Source: Quercus robur
Taxonomy: Eukaryota; Streptophyta; Magnoliopsida; Fagales; Fagaceae
NCBI RefSeq assembly: GCF_932294415.1
Contig: NC_065536.1
Coordinates: 14,939,974-15,003,973 of the forward strand
Length of the DNA: 64,000 nt
Direction: 5' to 3'
Shown: in pieces, positions 49,262 to 61,157 of the stretch
How positions within the stretch are numbered: position 1 is the first letter of the stretch
Layout: each line of letters starts with the position of its first letter
Notes under the pieces: model-generated
What the model was told of the DNA's origin: nothing
The model's input: only the letters and a program-made list of their open reading frames with translations
Database searches by the model: none
Program-made: the position numbers and the translations under genes

Positions 49262-50110
49262 AGAAAAAGTGTACTGATACTGTGGGGCTCGGCCCAAAAA
49301 TAATAGGCTATTCCAAATTCAGGCCCGACCGAGGAGCGTCCTGTCCGAAGAGAAACCACATATGAAGCATTACACAATCCCAATAACGCCAAGGAAACCT
49401 GTCCGAGGAGTAACTCCTCCTCGGACATCACGAAGCCCAGACGAGGAACTCTCCTCAGCCATTTCAGTTCATCCTCCCAACATATAAAATGAATAAAATC
49501 CAAAATATCTCATGGAAAGCTACCACCACATTAATTGCGCCCCAACCACCCTCTTGGCCGCATTAATGAGGAAAAGACCCCTGAACAGTACCACCTTGAC
49601 CTCTGCAACTCACAAAGGGAGTGATGAGGGCGTCTGATGGGACAGGTGCTCAAGTAGATGCTTAGATGATCAACAGGTGTAAGGTTGAGATGAGAGGAGG
49701 AGAGCTATATAATGTAGTGGAGTCCCTCAAAGAAAGGGGCGGAAAAACTGTATCAGGAACTAAAGAAATAGAATCATACGTGAGAGATCCATTCTTGTGT
49801 TTTTATTTTTGCAAACAATACTGTCTATGTATCAGACCGAATAGGTTCACTGAGGCCAAGTTCTTTGACCCATCCTCTACAAATATTTATTGTGGGTTGT
49901 GCTTTGGGCCAAGGCCTGATCAATAAAAGTTGGGCCAGGAAAATCGTGCAACCACAGATACAATCACAAATTATTTTACAATATTTTTACAAATTGTTGA
50001 TGTGGTAAATTTTTACTAGGTCTCATCTTTACATATCGATAACCATTCACTCCATCAGCAGTTTGTAAAATATTTTGCGAAATAGTTTGTATATATAGCA
50101 TTTTTCATAG
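49262..50110. mobile_element. MITE split by a solo LTR
   Basis: The right arm, reverse-complemented, reads gaaaaatgctatatatacaaactatttcgc. The left arm reads gaaaaagtgtactgatac, then after the LTR and its duplicated gatac continues aatcacaaattatttt. The inverted-repeat arms match only if the LTR is read as an insertion. The remaining element is about 170 bp. Confidence 0.6.
49281..49956 (+). mobile_element. solo LTR (676 bp)
   Basis: Starts TGTGGGGCTCGGCCC and ends GTGCAACCACA. The 5-bp direct repeat gatac flanks it (49276-49280, 49957-49961). The interior is GC-richer than its surroundings, with gaggag/cctcgg phrases. A single terminal repeat with a target duplication and no internal region is the product of recombination between two LTRs. 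Superfamily not determinable from the LTR alone. Fairly recent, given the exact duplication. Confidence 0.88.
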
Positions 50111-50925
50111 AAAAAAATTTGGGTAGGAAAAATAAGATGAAAGTAAGGGGGAAAGAATGCTAAATTTTAGGAATTCTCTTAGTTTTTTATTTTTTATTTT
50201 TCAAATTGGGGTTGTTTTACTTTTATTAAGTTGAAAAATGAATAAAAAGGCTAAATTTTAGGGAATAAAAAGATGAACTTTGAAGGGAAAAAAATTCTAA
50301 ATTTTAGGAGTTCTTTTTTTTTTTAATTCAAAATAAAATTTGTTATTTGACATTTATGACTTTATTTCTAAGAGAAGTTACTATTCATTAATGAGAGTAT
50401 TTTTGAATCACATAAAAATCCAGTTCAAAGAGGAGAATTCTCTTATAAATAATGTGTGTGTGTGTGTATATATTAATTATAGCAATTTCAATATTTTATT
50501 TTATTTTTTTAAGTTTTAACTTATGGTGTCCACTTCTAGAGATTGTCCTTTTTGGTGTAGGTGGAGATTGAAACTTTTTTTTTGAGGAGTGAGTGGGGAT
50601 TGAATTCTAAAATACCAATCGGTTTTTTATGTAGGTGGAAATTGAACAAATCTCTTATTCAACATATTTTGGTGTTAGTAATTGTAAAAAAAATTGTATC
50701 ACCAAATTTATTGTATATTTTTCAAACTACAAATTACACAAGTTTTAAGAAAAAAATCCTTATGCTTTATTTTTTTTCTTTAATTTTAGAAAATTGTAAT
50801 TGTATAGCTTTTTTACTCTATTTGATAAGAGTATAAGACTATTGAAATATATTTTTGGCAAAATAATTACGAAAATATATATTATTTTAAAGGGTCCTAT
50901 TACACAAATGTCCTTAAGACATTTA
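50111..50925. other. gene-free region
   Basis: AT-rich with a short (GT)n(AT)n run at 50453-50474. Nothing recognised. Confidence 0.5.
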
Positions 50926-51147
50926 GAGTATGTTTGGTACACTGAATGAGAATTATGACAGGAATTGTAATCTTTATTACTAGAAATAAAATGTGTTGTA
51001 ATGTAATAACTAAACCTATTCATTAGTTTGGTTGTGAATTATAAAATTAGAATGAAACTTAACATTTATTTTAGGAAATTTCTTATTCATACAATTATTT
51101 TTTTTTAATTATTATTTTTAAATTTAAGAGAGATATGTGTTATTTTT

Positions 51148-51184
<37 letters not shown>

Positions 51185-51425
51185 GTTAGATGTGTATGGA
51201 AAGTTTGTTTTCTTGGAAATATATTAAGTTTTGAAATTATTGCACTTACTAAGGAATAGCTAATACAACCTTTTAAAGAGGAATAGTTATTCCTAATTTT
51301 GAAGAATAGCTATTCATAAGGAATGATTATTCCTTATAATAAAAACATAACCAAACTAAAGAGTAATTAAACTATAGGAATAACTATTACATTACAACGC
51401 CTATTACAGTCTACCAAACATGCCC
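50926..51425. mobile_element. PIF/Harbinger-like MITE, 500 bp
   Basis: The left end GAGTATGTTTGGTACACTG and the reverse complement of the right end, GGGCATGTTTGGTAGACTG, are inverted repeats. TTA flanks both sides. The interior is AT-rich with a long T-run near 51150. Confidence 0.65.
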
Positions 51426-52014
51426 TTATTAATAGGTAATTTTAGAAAATTCTTAATACCACATTCATGAGAAATATAAAAAGATGTCCAAAAATTGTTG
51501 TATTTTAAAAAAAAAAATTTCCAATAAATTTTTTTTAAAAAGTGTTACCTAGGTCAATACTCTTAGAACTTTCGTTAACTTTTCATTATTTTAAAACATT
51601 TATGTTGAAATTTACTAATAAATAATTATGCTTGTAGTAAAAAAAAAAAGAATAATAATAATTATCATTGAATGGAATTGTGGTGAGGGAGGGAGATGGT
51701 ATCTAGTGATAGTGTGAAATTGCTCCATGGAGGGGGCTACTCACAATCGGTCTCACATGTGAATAGGGCCATCATTTGTGAATAGAGCAGGCTCTTAAGA
51801 TAAAAAGGAGAACAATAAAACATAAAATCACAAAGAAGGGGAGGACACAGGCTAGTGTTTCGGAAACACTTACTGATTGTCTATGTTTTTCTGTAAATAT
51901 GTATAGGACATTTTGTGTATAAAGACTCCAGGTGAGTGCCCTTTAGTTCCTGTAACTAGACACCTTTCATAAGTGTCTCTTGGACAAATCTGATATACTA
52001 ATTATTTTATATAA

Positions 52015-53416
52015 GGGCAAATTACACTTTGTCCACCTGTGATTTGCCCAAAAAATACTTTACCTACCTATGATTTAAAAGTTGGTACTTTACCCACTTG
52101 AGGTAAGCTTTATTTGTCTCCAATCCTCCAAACCACCACCATCTTCCTCGTTTTGCCACCACTGACAATCATTAACCTAAAACAAAACCCTCAATCACCC
52201 ACTGTCATTGGTATCAGAGCTCCATCGAAAAATTTTGTAACTCAGCATACCCAAAACCCACATCGCAGTACCCACATCAAAGCTCCAACAATCCTAGCTG
52301 CCAATCCCAATCGCCGATCCTAGCTCTCGATCCCATTCATCAAACCTAAGCTAACTCAACCTTCTATCCCACACTAGCAAAGCCTATGAAAATTGAAAAG
52401 TAAGGGGAGGAATTGATGTGTCTGTGTGGGGGAGATATTAAAAGTAAGAAGAGGAACCCAACAACATTACTCAATACTAGGTGTAAGTGCCAAAAATGAG
52501 TTGATGTTATATAATGAACTTGTAGAGGTGGGAAATTGAGTCAAAATAACCTAGCACATTTGAAGAAGAAGAAAAAGACAAGGAATAATGCAAAGTATTA
52601 GTCCTCGGCAAAGATCTGAGGACAGATATTTATATTGGTTTGATTTCAAGAACAATTTTCTACAGTATTTCTCTCTCTGAGAATATTCATGAACCTTTTC
52701 TTTCAGGAGGATCTCTTTCATTATATAGCCTCTCTCAACTAATCTTGGTCTTCCATTTGTTAATCATGCAGGCCACTACTCGAGTACTTGTCCCATCAAA
52801 CGCCCTCCCAAATCTTCTGTGAGTTGCAGCAACCAAGACAGCACTGTTAAGGGGTTTTCTCCACATAAATGCGGCCAGGGGGTTTGGTGGGGTGCATTAA
52901 ATGTTGTGGCAACTACCATCCCTCCAGTCACGTCAGGGCTAACCCCCTCTCTGAATCTATTCCTCTACAGTGTGGCCTCCTCTGGTAATGTGCCATTGAC
53001 ATGGCCATGGCTCACCCCTCCGGCCTTATCGTCCGAGGGTATGGCCTCCTCGGACCTGCATTAGCCCCCTCGGCTTTGAGTATGACACGTGGCCTTATTA
53101 ACTTATCAAATTTTTGTATCTCACACCAGGTATTTTTAATTTTAACAAGAACAATATTATGATTGTTCTTAAATTTTAAAAAACCTAACTTTTAGATCTT
53201 TTTTCTCTTGATTTTTTTAGTTTTTCATGTTCTACGAGGAGAGAGATATTTTTTTAAAAAAATAGCAAAAATACAAATTCACCCCTATTTTTAATAGAGG
53301 TGAATAATGGGAGACAAACGAAGCTTACCTTAGGTGGGTAAAGTGCCAATTTTTAAACCATAAGTAAGTAAAGTGTTTTTCGAGCAAATTAGAAGTGGAC
53401 AGAGTGTAATTTGCAC
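52015..53416. mobile_element. Mutator-like element, non-autonomous, with a nested LTR
   Basis: Inverted-repeat arms of about 100 bp: GGGCAAATTACACTTTGTCCAC on the left and the inverse of GTGGACAGAGTGTAATTTGCAC on the right, continuing through tttacc.acttgaggtaagctt. A perfect 9-bp duplication tttatataa (52006-52014, 53417-53425) marks a MULE. About 640 bp of its interior is a separate solo LTR (52482-53125). Confidence 0.85.
52482..53125 (+). mobile_element. solo LTR nested in the MULE (644 bp)
   Basis: Starts TGTAAGTGCC and ends TATCTCACA, flanked by near-identical 5-bp direct repeats (ctagg, ccagg). The GC-rich half carries cctcggac phrases like those in the other two solo LTRs. A fossil with no internal region left. 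Confidence 0.7.
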
Positions 53417-53425
53417 TTTATATAA

Positions 53426-54335
53426 ATAAACCTCTCTTCTTAACAATAAATAAATAAATAAATAAAAAGACCAAACTAGCCATTTAGTTTTCTAGTGGAG
53501 TTCTAAAAAAAAAAAAAAAAAAAGATTTTCTAGGAAAGTGTGTTTGCGACGCGAGTATAGATATTTGTTTAAGTAAAAATAAAAATCTCATTTTGAATTA
53601 TTTGTAACATTAGGGAGAGTACAATTTGGGAATTCACAATCAATTATAATTAAGTTGAAAATGGGAAAGTAAAATGCAACTTCATAATCAATCAAGAATT
53701 ATGAGAGTGGGCTATTCATACAGTTTAGGTTTAGCTATACTATGTAGTTCGGTTAGTTTTTAATTACAGAAATAATCATTTTTTATGAATAACTATTTTA
53801 TAAAATGAGGAATAATTATTTCTCTCTAAAAGCGTTGTTATCATGGTTTTAGAAATTGGTATAGTTAAAGAACCGAAAAAGTTCTTGGTTTTCGATTTTA
53901 ACTGTTTCTTGACCAGTTTTGAGGGTTTTAACTGGACCAAATTGGTGCCTGGTTCTCGGTTGAACCAACCAATTCAGTCCAATTTTAAAAACTATGGTTG
54001 TAATAACTATTCTTGAGTAAGTGTATTAATTTTTTTATTAATATATTTTCAAATTAAAAAAAATTCCCAAATGCACATAATAATTATATATAAAAAATTT
54101 ATCTATCAAATTTTTTTTTAAAAATATTTTTAGAAAATATAATTGAACAAGTAAGATATTTCTTAAATATACTTTTTTTTATAATCTTAAATATAGATCT
54201 TTAATTTTATTCTAATTTTATCTCAATACCATATTTAAACTTGATACATGTGCCTATGTGGAGCATGTATTGATAATTTAATATATGTGCTCAAAATTCA
54301 TAATCTCAAATGAACAAAATATGAGTAATCCGCTT
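53426..54335. other. gene-free region
   Basis: AT-rich with A-runs; nothing recognised. Confidence 0.5.
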
Positions 54336-54986
54336 TGTGGGGCTAGTGGATTCGTGGCCCAGTCCCACTCTACATGGGGGCCCAGGCCCTACGGCCCAAG
54401 CCGAGGAGGGCCATTGCCGAGGACGACCTCTTGCTCGGCACCTCATGAAATGCCTGAAGAAAGGGAGAAACTGAGTTCAGGGGCAAGGTAAGGGAAAAAG
54501 CTGCCAGCGTCATAATACCAAACCCTGTATCTGACAAGTCCATCCTTTAGACCATACTCTTTAACTTTCCCAACGACCCCAAAAACATACTGGGTATGGA
54601 TTGGCAGGACAGGTTTGCACCCCAAAAAAGTGACACTTACACGTGGACTCTAAATAGGAAAAGAAACATGAGTATAAAAGAAAGAAGACCCCCAGAAGAG
54701 AAGGGCTCTCTCTCTCTCCCCCCGGTAAGAGGAGAGAAGGGGAATAACACAAGGATCCTTGGACAGCGTCCGAGGACTAAAGTCCTACATCACATTCCAA
54801 CGGAGGGCTTAGCTGGTCAAGCCAGGCCCGCCCGTACAAGAATTATTATGGACGCCACGATCAAACCATCCACCTGTACCCAAGGTCATGCCATTCAAGC
54901 CCACCCTCTACAAATCATATTGTTGGGGCCCATTGCTTACGAGTCCAACGTTACTCTTGGGTCGTTAAACAAATCGTGTCTCTACA
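54336..54986 (+). mobile_element. solo LTR (651 bp)
   Basis: Starts TGTGGGGCTAG and ends GTGTCTCTACA, flanked by the exact 5-bp repeat cgctt (54331-54335, 54987-54991). It shares the TGTGGGGCT start and the ggccc/ccgagga composition with 49281-49956, so the two belong to related families. A TATA-like agtataaaagaaag near 54670 fits an LTR promoter region. Relatively young. Confidence 0.85.
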
Positions 54987-54991
54987 CGCTT

Positions 54992-55599
54992 CTATTGCAA
55001 ACTACTTGTATATGATATAAAGAGAATTAAACTTTTGTTGTTAAGTACTAAAGTTTAAAATGTTCTCTCTAAATGCTTTCAAAAAAAAAAAAATGTTCTC
55101 TCTAAATTAAAATAAATTAATCTAAAAAATAAAATACTATGGTTGTAAACTAATTAAAGCGAGTATTAAAGTTCATGAATATTTAATTTTATTCCAAACA
55201 TGAGTCAAGCTTGAGCTCATCATCAAACTAAATTACATAAACAAATTTTGTTTGTTTTCTTGTTAAACAAACTCAAACTTGTTCACAAGCTACTGGATTA
55301 ACTTATTATTTTTAATATATAATAAACACCATAATTAGAATTGATAACTAAATTATAGTTGAAATTATATGATTGAAGTTATTAGATATAATAATTTAGC
55401 TTATGAAATTGTATAAATTAGTTTCACCAACCGTATATTGTTAATATATATATAATATATGTAATTTTACTAAGAAATTGACTATAATAAATTACAAATA
55501 ATATTTTATATCTTATAATAAACTTATTACAAACTTACACAATCAAATTTGAAGTTTTTTTTTTTTTTTTTTTTAAGTAGTATATTTCTATACATGTAT
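54992..55599. other. gene-free region
   Basis: AT-rich with no coding signal. Confidence 0.5.
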
Positions 55600-55752
55600 A
55601 CATTTATAGTCAGGTATGCTCCCTAGTTCGAGTCCTGCTACCTGCACTTTGAAAAGAATCCTTGGGCCAGTGCTTTACCCCTTCGTGGGCCGACCCGGCA
55701 CGAACAGTGATTAGTCTCTGGTTGAAAGCTTTGAGGATACACTGTGGGAAAC

Positions 55753-55783
<31 letters not shown>
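55600..55783 (+). mobile_element. tRNA-derived SINE fragment
   Basis: tagttcgagtcctgc (from about 55624) is a good Pol III B box. It is followed by a non-tRNA body (ttgggccagtgctttacccc, gacccggcacgaac) and a poly-A tail of about 30. The A box is missing or eroded, so it is 5'-truncated. Confidence 0.6.
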
Positions 55784-55788
<5 letters not shown>

Positions 55789-57980
55789 TTAAACATCTAT
55801 TAATATATCTACTTAATTAATCAAGTCTAATAGTATCATGGGTTTGTTCACGAGCACGCAATTATGTTTGCTAAATAAATGAATATAAAAGTCTCTTTTC
55901 CAAATTGAGCCAAAAACATTAATTAAAAAAAAAACTTAATTTTATTACAACCCTGATAACAAGTAGAAAAAGTAAATAGAGAATGAGATAAATGCAAAAC
56001 TTTTTTGGAAAAATGACACCGGCATTGAAAACATAGAAGAACCTTATGCACGTAACAATAGTGGAATTTTTTTGAACTTATGCAAAAGCTTGAAAGTGAA
56101 TAATAGCTCTTTAGTGTTAATTAATGTCAGCTGTTTAAGTTATTTTTATCTTAAAAGAAAATTTACAGTTTTTTTAGATTTCTCGTTTTTTCTAGAAACA
56201 ATAATACTTTTTTCTAATTTATGTTTTAGACAAAAAAAAAAATAATACTAATTTTTTTTGGGAGGGTTAATAAATAGTAAATAGTAAGTTTAAAATAAAG
56301 GATAAAATTAAACATATTATATTGATTAATATAACGAGTTAATCAAGTGCATTACTTAACCAACTATATCGTTTTATACCTTAAAAAAAAAAAAAAAAAA
56401 AAAACTTAACCAACTAAATTTTCAAAATAAATAAAAAAAGAAAAAAAGAAAAGAAGATGACTATGAAACAACTAACTTTTTTTACCAAAAAAAAGAAATG
56501 AAAAACAACTAACTTTTGAAAATTTTGAATCGGCAATTCATCGTGAGAGTTAGGTAGACAAAACCGCCACGTGGGTGTGAAGTGGGCTTGTCGACATATG
56601 GGCTGCTACTAATTATTTAGGTGTTGCCGATTTGAGGTTGGTGACTTTATATATATAGTTCGGTTTACCAGAATGTCCTTTCCTTAAGTCCGGTCTAGAC
56701 CAGTGCATATTATCATCTTATTTGTCTTTTGCCAATTGCAAGTCCTCCATGTCTCCACATTCTATTGCAACTTCAAAGACTGTGTGACCTACAGTTACTA
56801 AGGTTTGGTAGGCCCTTATTTTTTATTTTTTATAAAAAATTCTTCAAATTTAATTGTATTAATTATATGGATCTGGTTAATGAGTGTCCTTAAAATATTT
56901 GTTCACTAACTATTTTAATAAAGTTTTGATACAACTTTTTTAAAAATTTTGTCAAAAAATTAGTTTCTTTTTTCTTTTTTGAGAAAAAAGTTTTAACAAA
57001 TACTATTTCTTAGTATGTCTTAAAGATATTGGTTAATTTTTTCCATTTTTTTTGGGTAGGTATTTTTCTTTAGATTTCAATGATGATGTGTCGATGTTAC
57101 CTGTTTGCCTGACTCTAGCACAAATCCCATGCATCATTAGGTGAGAGTCATTAAGCATTTAAATGGAATATAAGCATATATATCATTAAATCAGTGAAAT
57201 ACAAATCATGGTGGGTGAAAATCATTGACCATTTAAAATTTTCAATGCCTATGTGTGATTGTTAGAGATTATATATATATATATATATATATATAAAGAC
57301 AAAAAAGAATGTTGAGACTTGAGAGATTCATTATCTTCAGATGTGAGCGATGAGGGACATCTAGCACTTCATCACATAGTTAATTTTTGCATTCGATCAA
57401 TAATTCCATAATTTGGATTTAGGATGTTTCATATGGCTGTATTTTCATTGTAATCTATCCCTTTTTTTTTCCATAGGTTTCATATGGTTATCGTTTTCCT
57501 AGAATTATAAGTTGATGTGAGGGGTCGATTCATTATGTTCCTAAGAATTTAGACTGATATCAAAAAAGAAGTGTTGGTACTTGGACCAGTATCATGAATG
57601 CTGAACGTGAATCCTGCAGATCTTTGCTATGAGCCTGTGAGTGGCTATTATATATATATATATATATATATGGTAAACAGTAATATTTATTATAACACAC
57701 ACGAAAATAGTAATAATAGTATTTTAAACAGGGTTTATAATATATTATATAACCAAAATACAACTACAAAAAGATCTAATTTTTGAGTAATAATAATATT
57801 TATCCCACATTAATTGTATGTGTCTAGAGTAACTATTCTATTAGATCATGTAAAATTGGACTCTAAAAAAAAAATGTAAAATTTCTCAAAAGCATGTGAT
57901 CAAAATTCAAAATTTCAAAAAGCATGAAAAATGAAAATACCTGCAAGCATATTTGTGATGTGTCAAGAGGTCTAACGATA
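55784..57980. other. gene-free region
   Basis: AT-rich, with TA microsatellites near 57270-57296 and 57648-57670. Around 56540-56640 the base composition is more balanced, but no reading frame is supported. Confidence 0.5.
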
Positions 57981-57984
57981 AGGC

Positions 57985-58360
57985 ATAAATGCAAAAACAC
58001 TCCCTGCGGTTTAGGTCTGGGTCAATTGCAAAAACATTTCATGAGGTTTCAATTCCTTCTTATAATATTATGATTTTTCCATATTCGTCAAATTGACTTC
58101 TGAGACTAATTTTTGTTTGCTCTTATGAATTGAAATATCATGTGATTATCATGAGACTAATGACACAAATCAGTTTGTGAGTCTTCTTAATGTAGTCACA
58201 TGATGGTCACAGGATTTTTTCATCCCTAAGAGTTAACAAAAATTAGTTCCAAGAGTTAATTTGGTAGATATGAAACCTCATGGAGTTAAGGAAGAATTGA
58301 AATCTCCATGAGAGTTTTTGCAATTGAACCAAACCCTTTGAGTGTTTTTACATTTTTAAC
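57985..58360. mobile_element. MULE-type MITE
   Basis: The left arm (gcaaaaacactccctgcggttt, then ggtcaattgcaaaaac and gaggtttcaattcctt) is mirrored by the right arm (aattgaaatctccatgag, gtttttgcaattgaacc, gagtgtttttac). Arms are about 70 bp. Target duplication not clear. Confidence 0.6.
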
Positions 58361-61150
58361 AAAAAGTAAAGTTTTATTTCAGACATGATGTCGACATAGT
58401 CTCTTCCTCAACATAGACTCACCAATGTCACATTTGTATGAGTGTTTGTGACACATAGTGAGGATTTTTTTTAGTATTTTATTTTTAGACACAATTTCTC
58501 TCTATCTTCCCCAACTGTCTAATCATTCATACATCTTTGATGATATTTAAATTGATTGCCAAAAAATTCTATTGGTGCTCTCTCTCTCTCTCTATTGCCA
58601 AAAAATTCTTTGATGATATTTTTTCTTTTTTTAATTTTTATTTTTTATGTTTGGTACTTAATTCATGAAAAATTATCTTATCAGATAAACTTATAAAATG
58701 TCTCTTTCATAACATGTTGGGTCCACAATTTTTTTTTTTTAATAAATCCTTTGTTTATTGTTATTTTTAATTATTTAAACCTAAAATTTTAATTTTAAAA
58801 AATAACCGCTCTATGAATGAAGAGAAAAAAAAATTATCAAAGTACTTATCAAAAAAAAAAAAAATCAAAGTAAAATTTATTTAATAAATTGCTTTGATTT
58901 TATATTTGCTATTAAATATTTTAAAACGAAATGTAGGTGACACCGTGACAGTAAAGTAAAACAGTGGTTTTACTCTTTTTTTTTTTTTTTTTTTTTAAGA
59001 GAGAGAGAGAGGACAATGCGGCAAGCTTAGCATTCAAACTTGGTTTCTTTAGGCTGACATGAATGTTCAGATATGAAAAATTATTATATATAAACACAAT
59101 TTATTAAAAAAAAAAAAAACTCATAAGGGTTCAACCTCTATTAAACATTGGTTTGATTTCAAAAACCTTAAACTCTTTTTTTAGTTTTTTTAACCTTCTG
59201 AATTTCAAAATCATGGTTTCATAGTAAAAGACAATGGGAAAAGTAAGTCAAAAGATAATGAAAGGCTAAAAATGATGTGGCTGCAAGCTTAATTGGCAGG
59301 AGGGCCAACCCTTACATAAATGGACAGGGGTTCCCATTTCTAGGTCCTCTACTTCCTCTCTCTTTCTCTCCCTCACAGCAAATATTTAATAATATGTTTT
59401 TGCCTTTTTGGGTTCAAGGAGTTAACACCACTCAAAATTACAGAAATCTGAATTCCGATAATAAAAGAATACACACCATAAATTACAAGAAGAAGAATAG
59501 AGGTGCTTTCCACAACCACAAACGACTTCCTAATAACTAAGGTTCTAATCATGTCCTACACATAGGATTGACGATTGAGATTGATGACAAACAACAAAAG
59601 GCTACACCCTAGAAATTTTGGTGCAGGTGGTCCCTTATTTGATCCCAACATTGTATTGTCTATGTCAAATTCTGATTCCAACAGGAATTGACTGTGCTAA
59701 CATTCTAGGATAGCAAGGGACAGTTGTACTTCTGTTTCAAAGCCAAACTTTCCAAACCTAACATTTTCCTCTACTTTTCTATTACACGGCCGCAGCATCT
59801 CTTCAACATTACACCTAGTTTAGGACTAAAATATCAGATGCAATACTTACCATTGTGGTACGATATTAGAATTATGATTAAATGATCAAATTTATTATTT
59901 CATAACAGTTTTTTTTTTTTTTTTGGGACAATTAGTACCTCCCATTGACGGCGTGTTAAAATTATAGATAAATGATTAAATTCATCGTTTTCTAACGGTT
60001 TAAGCTTGGGGCAACCAATAAGTTATCAATACACACATGATTACAAGATAATGATTAAATAATTAAATTCACTTCAAATATTTAAAGAGCAAATATACTA
60101 ATTTTCCAATATGGTACTATCGAGAGATTAATTTATGGATGCTAAGCATTAAAGCTCTTTTTTTTTTTGGTTATTTGAAGGGTAGCTCAATCTCTCCCTT
60201 CCCTTCCCTTTTCAGCTTCTCACTTCTTTTTGAGAAAGAGCTTCTCACTTCTTAATAAAAAATAATAAAGAGTAAAAGGAAGTTCGTTCTTAGTCAAAGG
60301 TATTAGTTTTCTCTCCCCCTATTTCGTAGTTTGTCAAAGACTTAAAGGTGTAATAGCTTTATCATCAAAAAGTTGATGGGGCACATTAGATATATACACT
60401 AAGTTGACTTTCTGATGGACACTTTTAAGCTATGCAGATCTCCTAGATGAGCCCTTCTCTAATCATTCAATCAGACGGGACCCCAACAAAGCTGCTGGTG
60501 CTCTTGATAAATGGGGTCACATGTAATTCTACTGCTTTTTCTCTCTTTGTAATCTGCCCTCAGGCTGTTAAGAGTTGCCTTGGGAATAGCTAGTTTGTTG
60601 TCCTCTTAGCTTTCTATCTTCTTTCTGAATAAAATAAAATAAATAAATAACAGTGCTGAATTCCCATTGTTTGTTCCTATTTTGGTTTAATCCCTCTTCA
60701 AGTTTAGCAAAAGTAATGTAACACTTCATGGCACTGCAAAATATACCAGTGGCAGTCTCTTTGAGTCATGGATGACTGATCAAAGTTCCTGTTTGTCTGG
60801 TTAAGTTGCTTTACATACATTTGCATCCTTAAAGTTCTAAAGTGTCACAGTTTTAACTTTTGCTTGAAAAATTCAATGAAGCAGTGGCACGTAAAGAAAC
60901 TTAAAGAAAAAGAGTTGTCCACATTAACTCATTAACACCATCTCTCATTATGAAGGGTCATATCTTAATGCATAACATTGCAATTTTAGCATCTAGTTTC
61001 CATAACTCATTCCATTAATAGAAACAAAGATTTATTCATACAACATGATAATTCAATAGCTTGTCACATAATACAAAAATTGAAGCAATTTGAGCTGCAT
61101 TGGGGAAGCATAATTCAGCTGCAAGCTTGTAATAACAGAGTACCAAGCCA
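58361..61150. other. gene-free region with repeat relics
   Basis: TRIM-like phrases (taaatgattaaattcatc..ctaacggtttaagctt) recur near 59870-60005 and resemble 30262-30489. A segment at 60470-60650 ends in an AATAAAATAAAATAAATAAATAA tail that may be a retroposon 3' end. No gene. Confidence 0.4.
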
Positions 61151-61157
61151 AATCCCA

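Noticed and set aside
54596-55015. 139-codon plus-strand frame
   Set aside because: It lies in the solo LTR at 54336-54986; GC-rich composition explains the open frame.
60470-60650. Possible LINE 3' end with AATAAA-rich tail
   Set aside because: A short RDPNKAAGALDKW-like frame is suggestive but too short, and no reverse transcriptase or endonuclease lies nearby.
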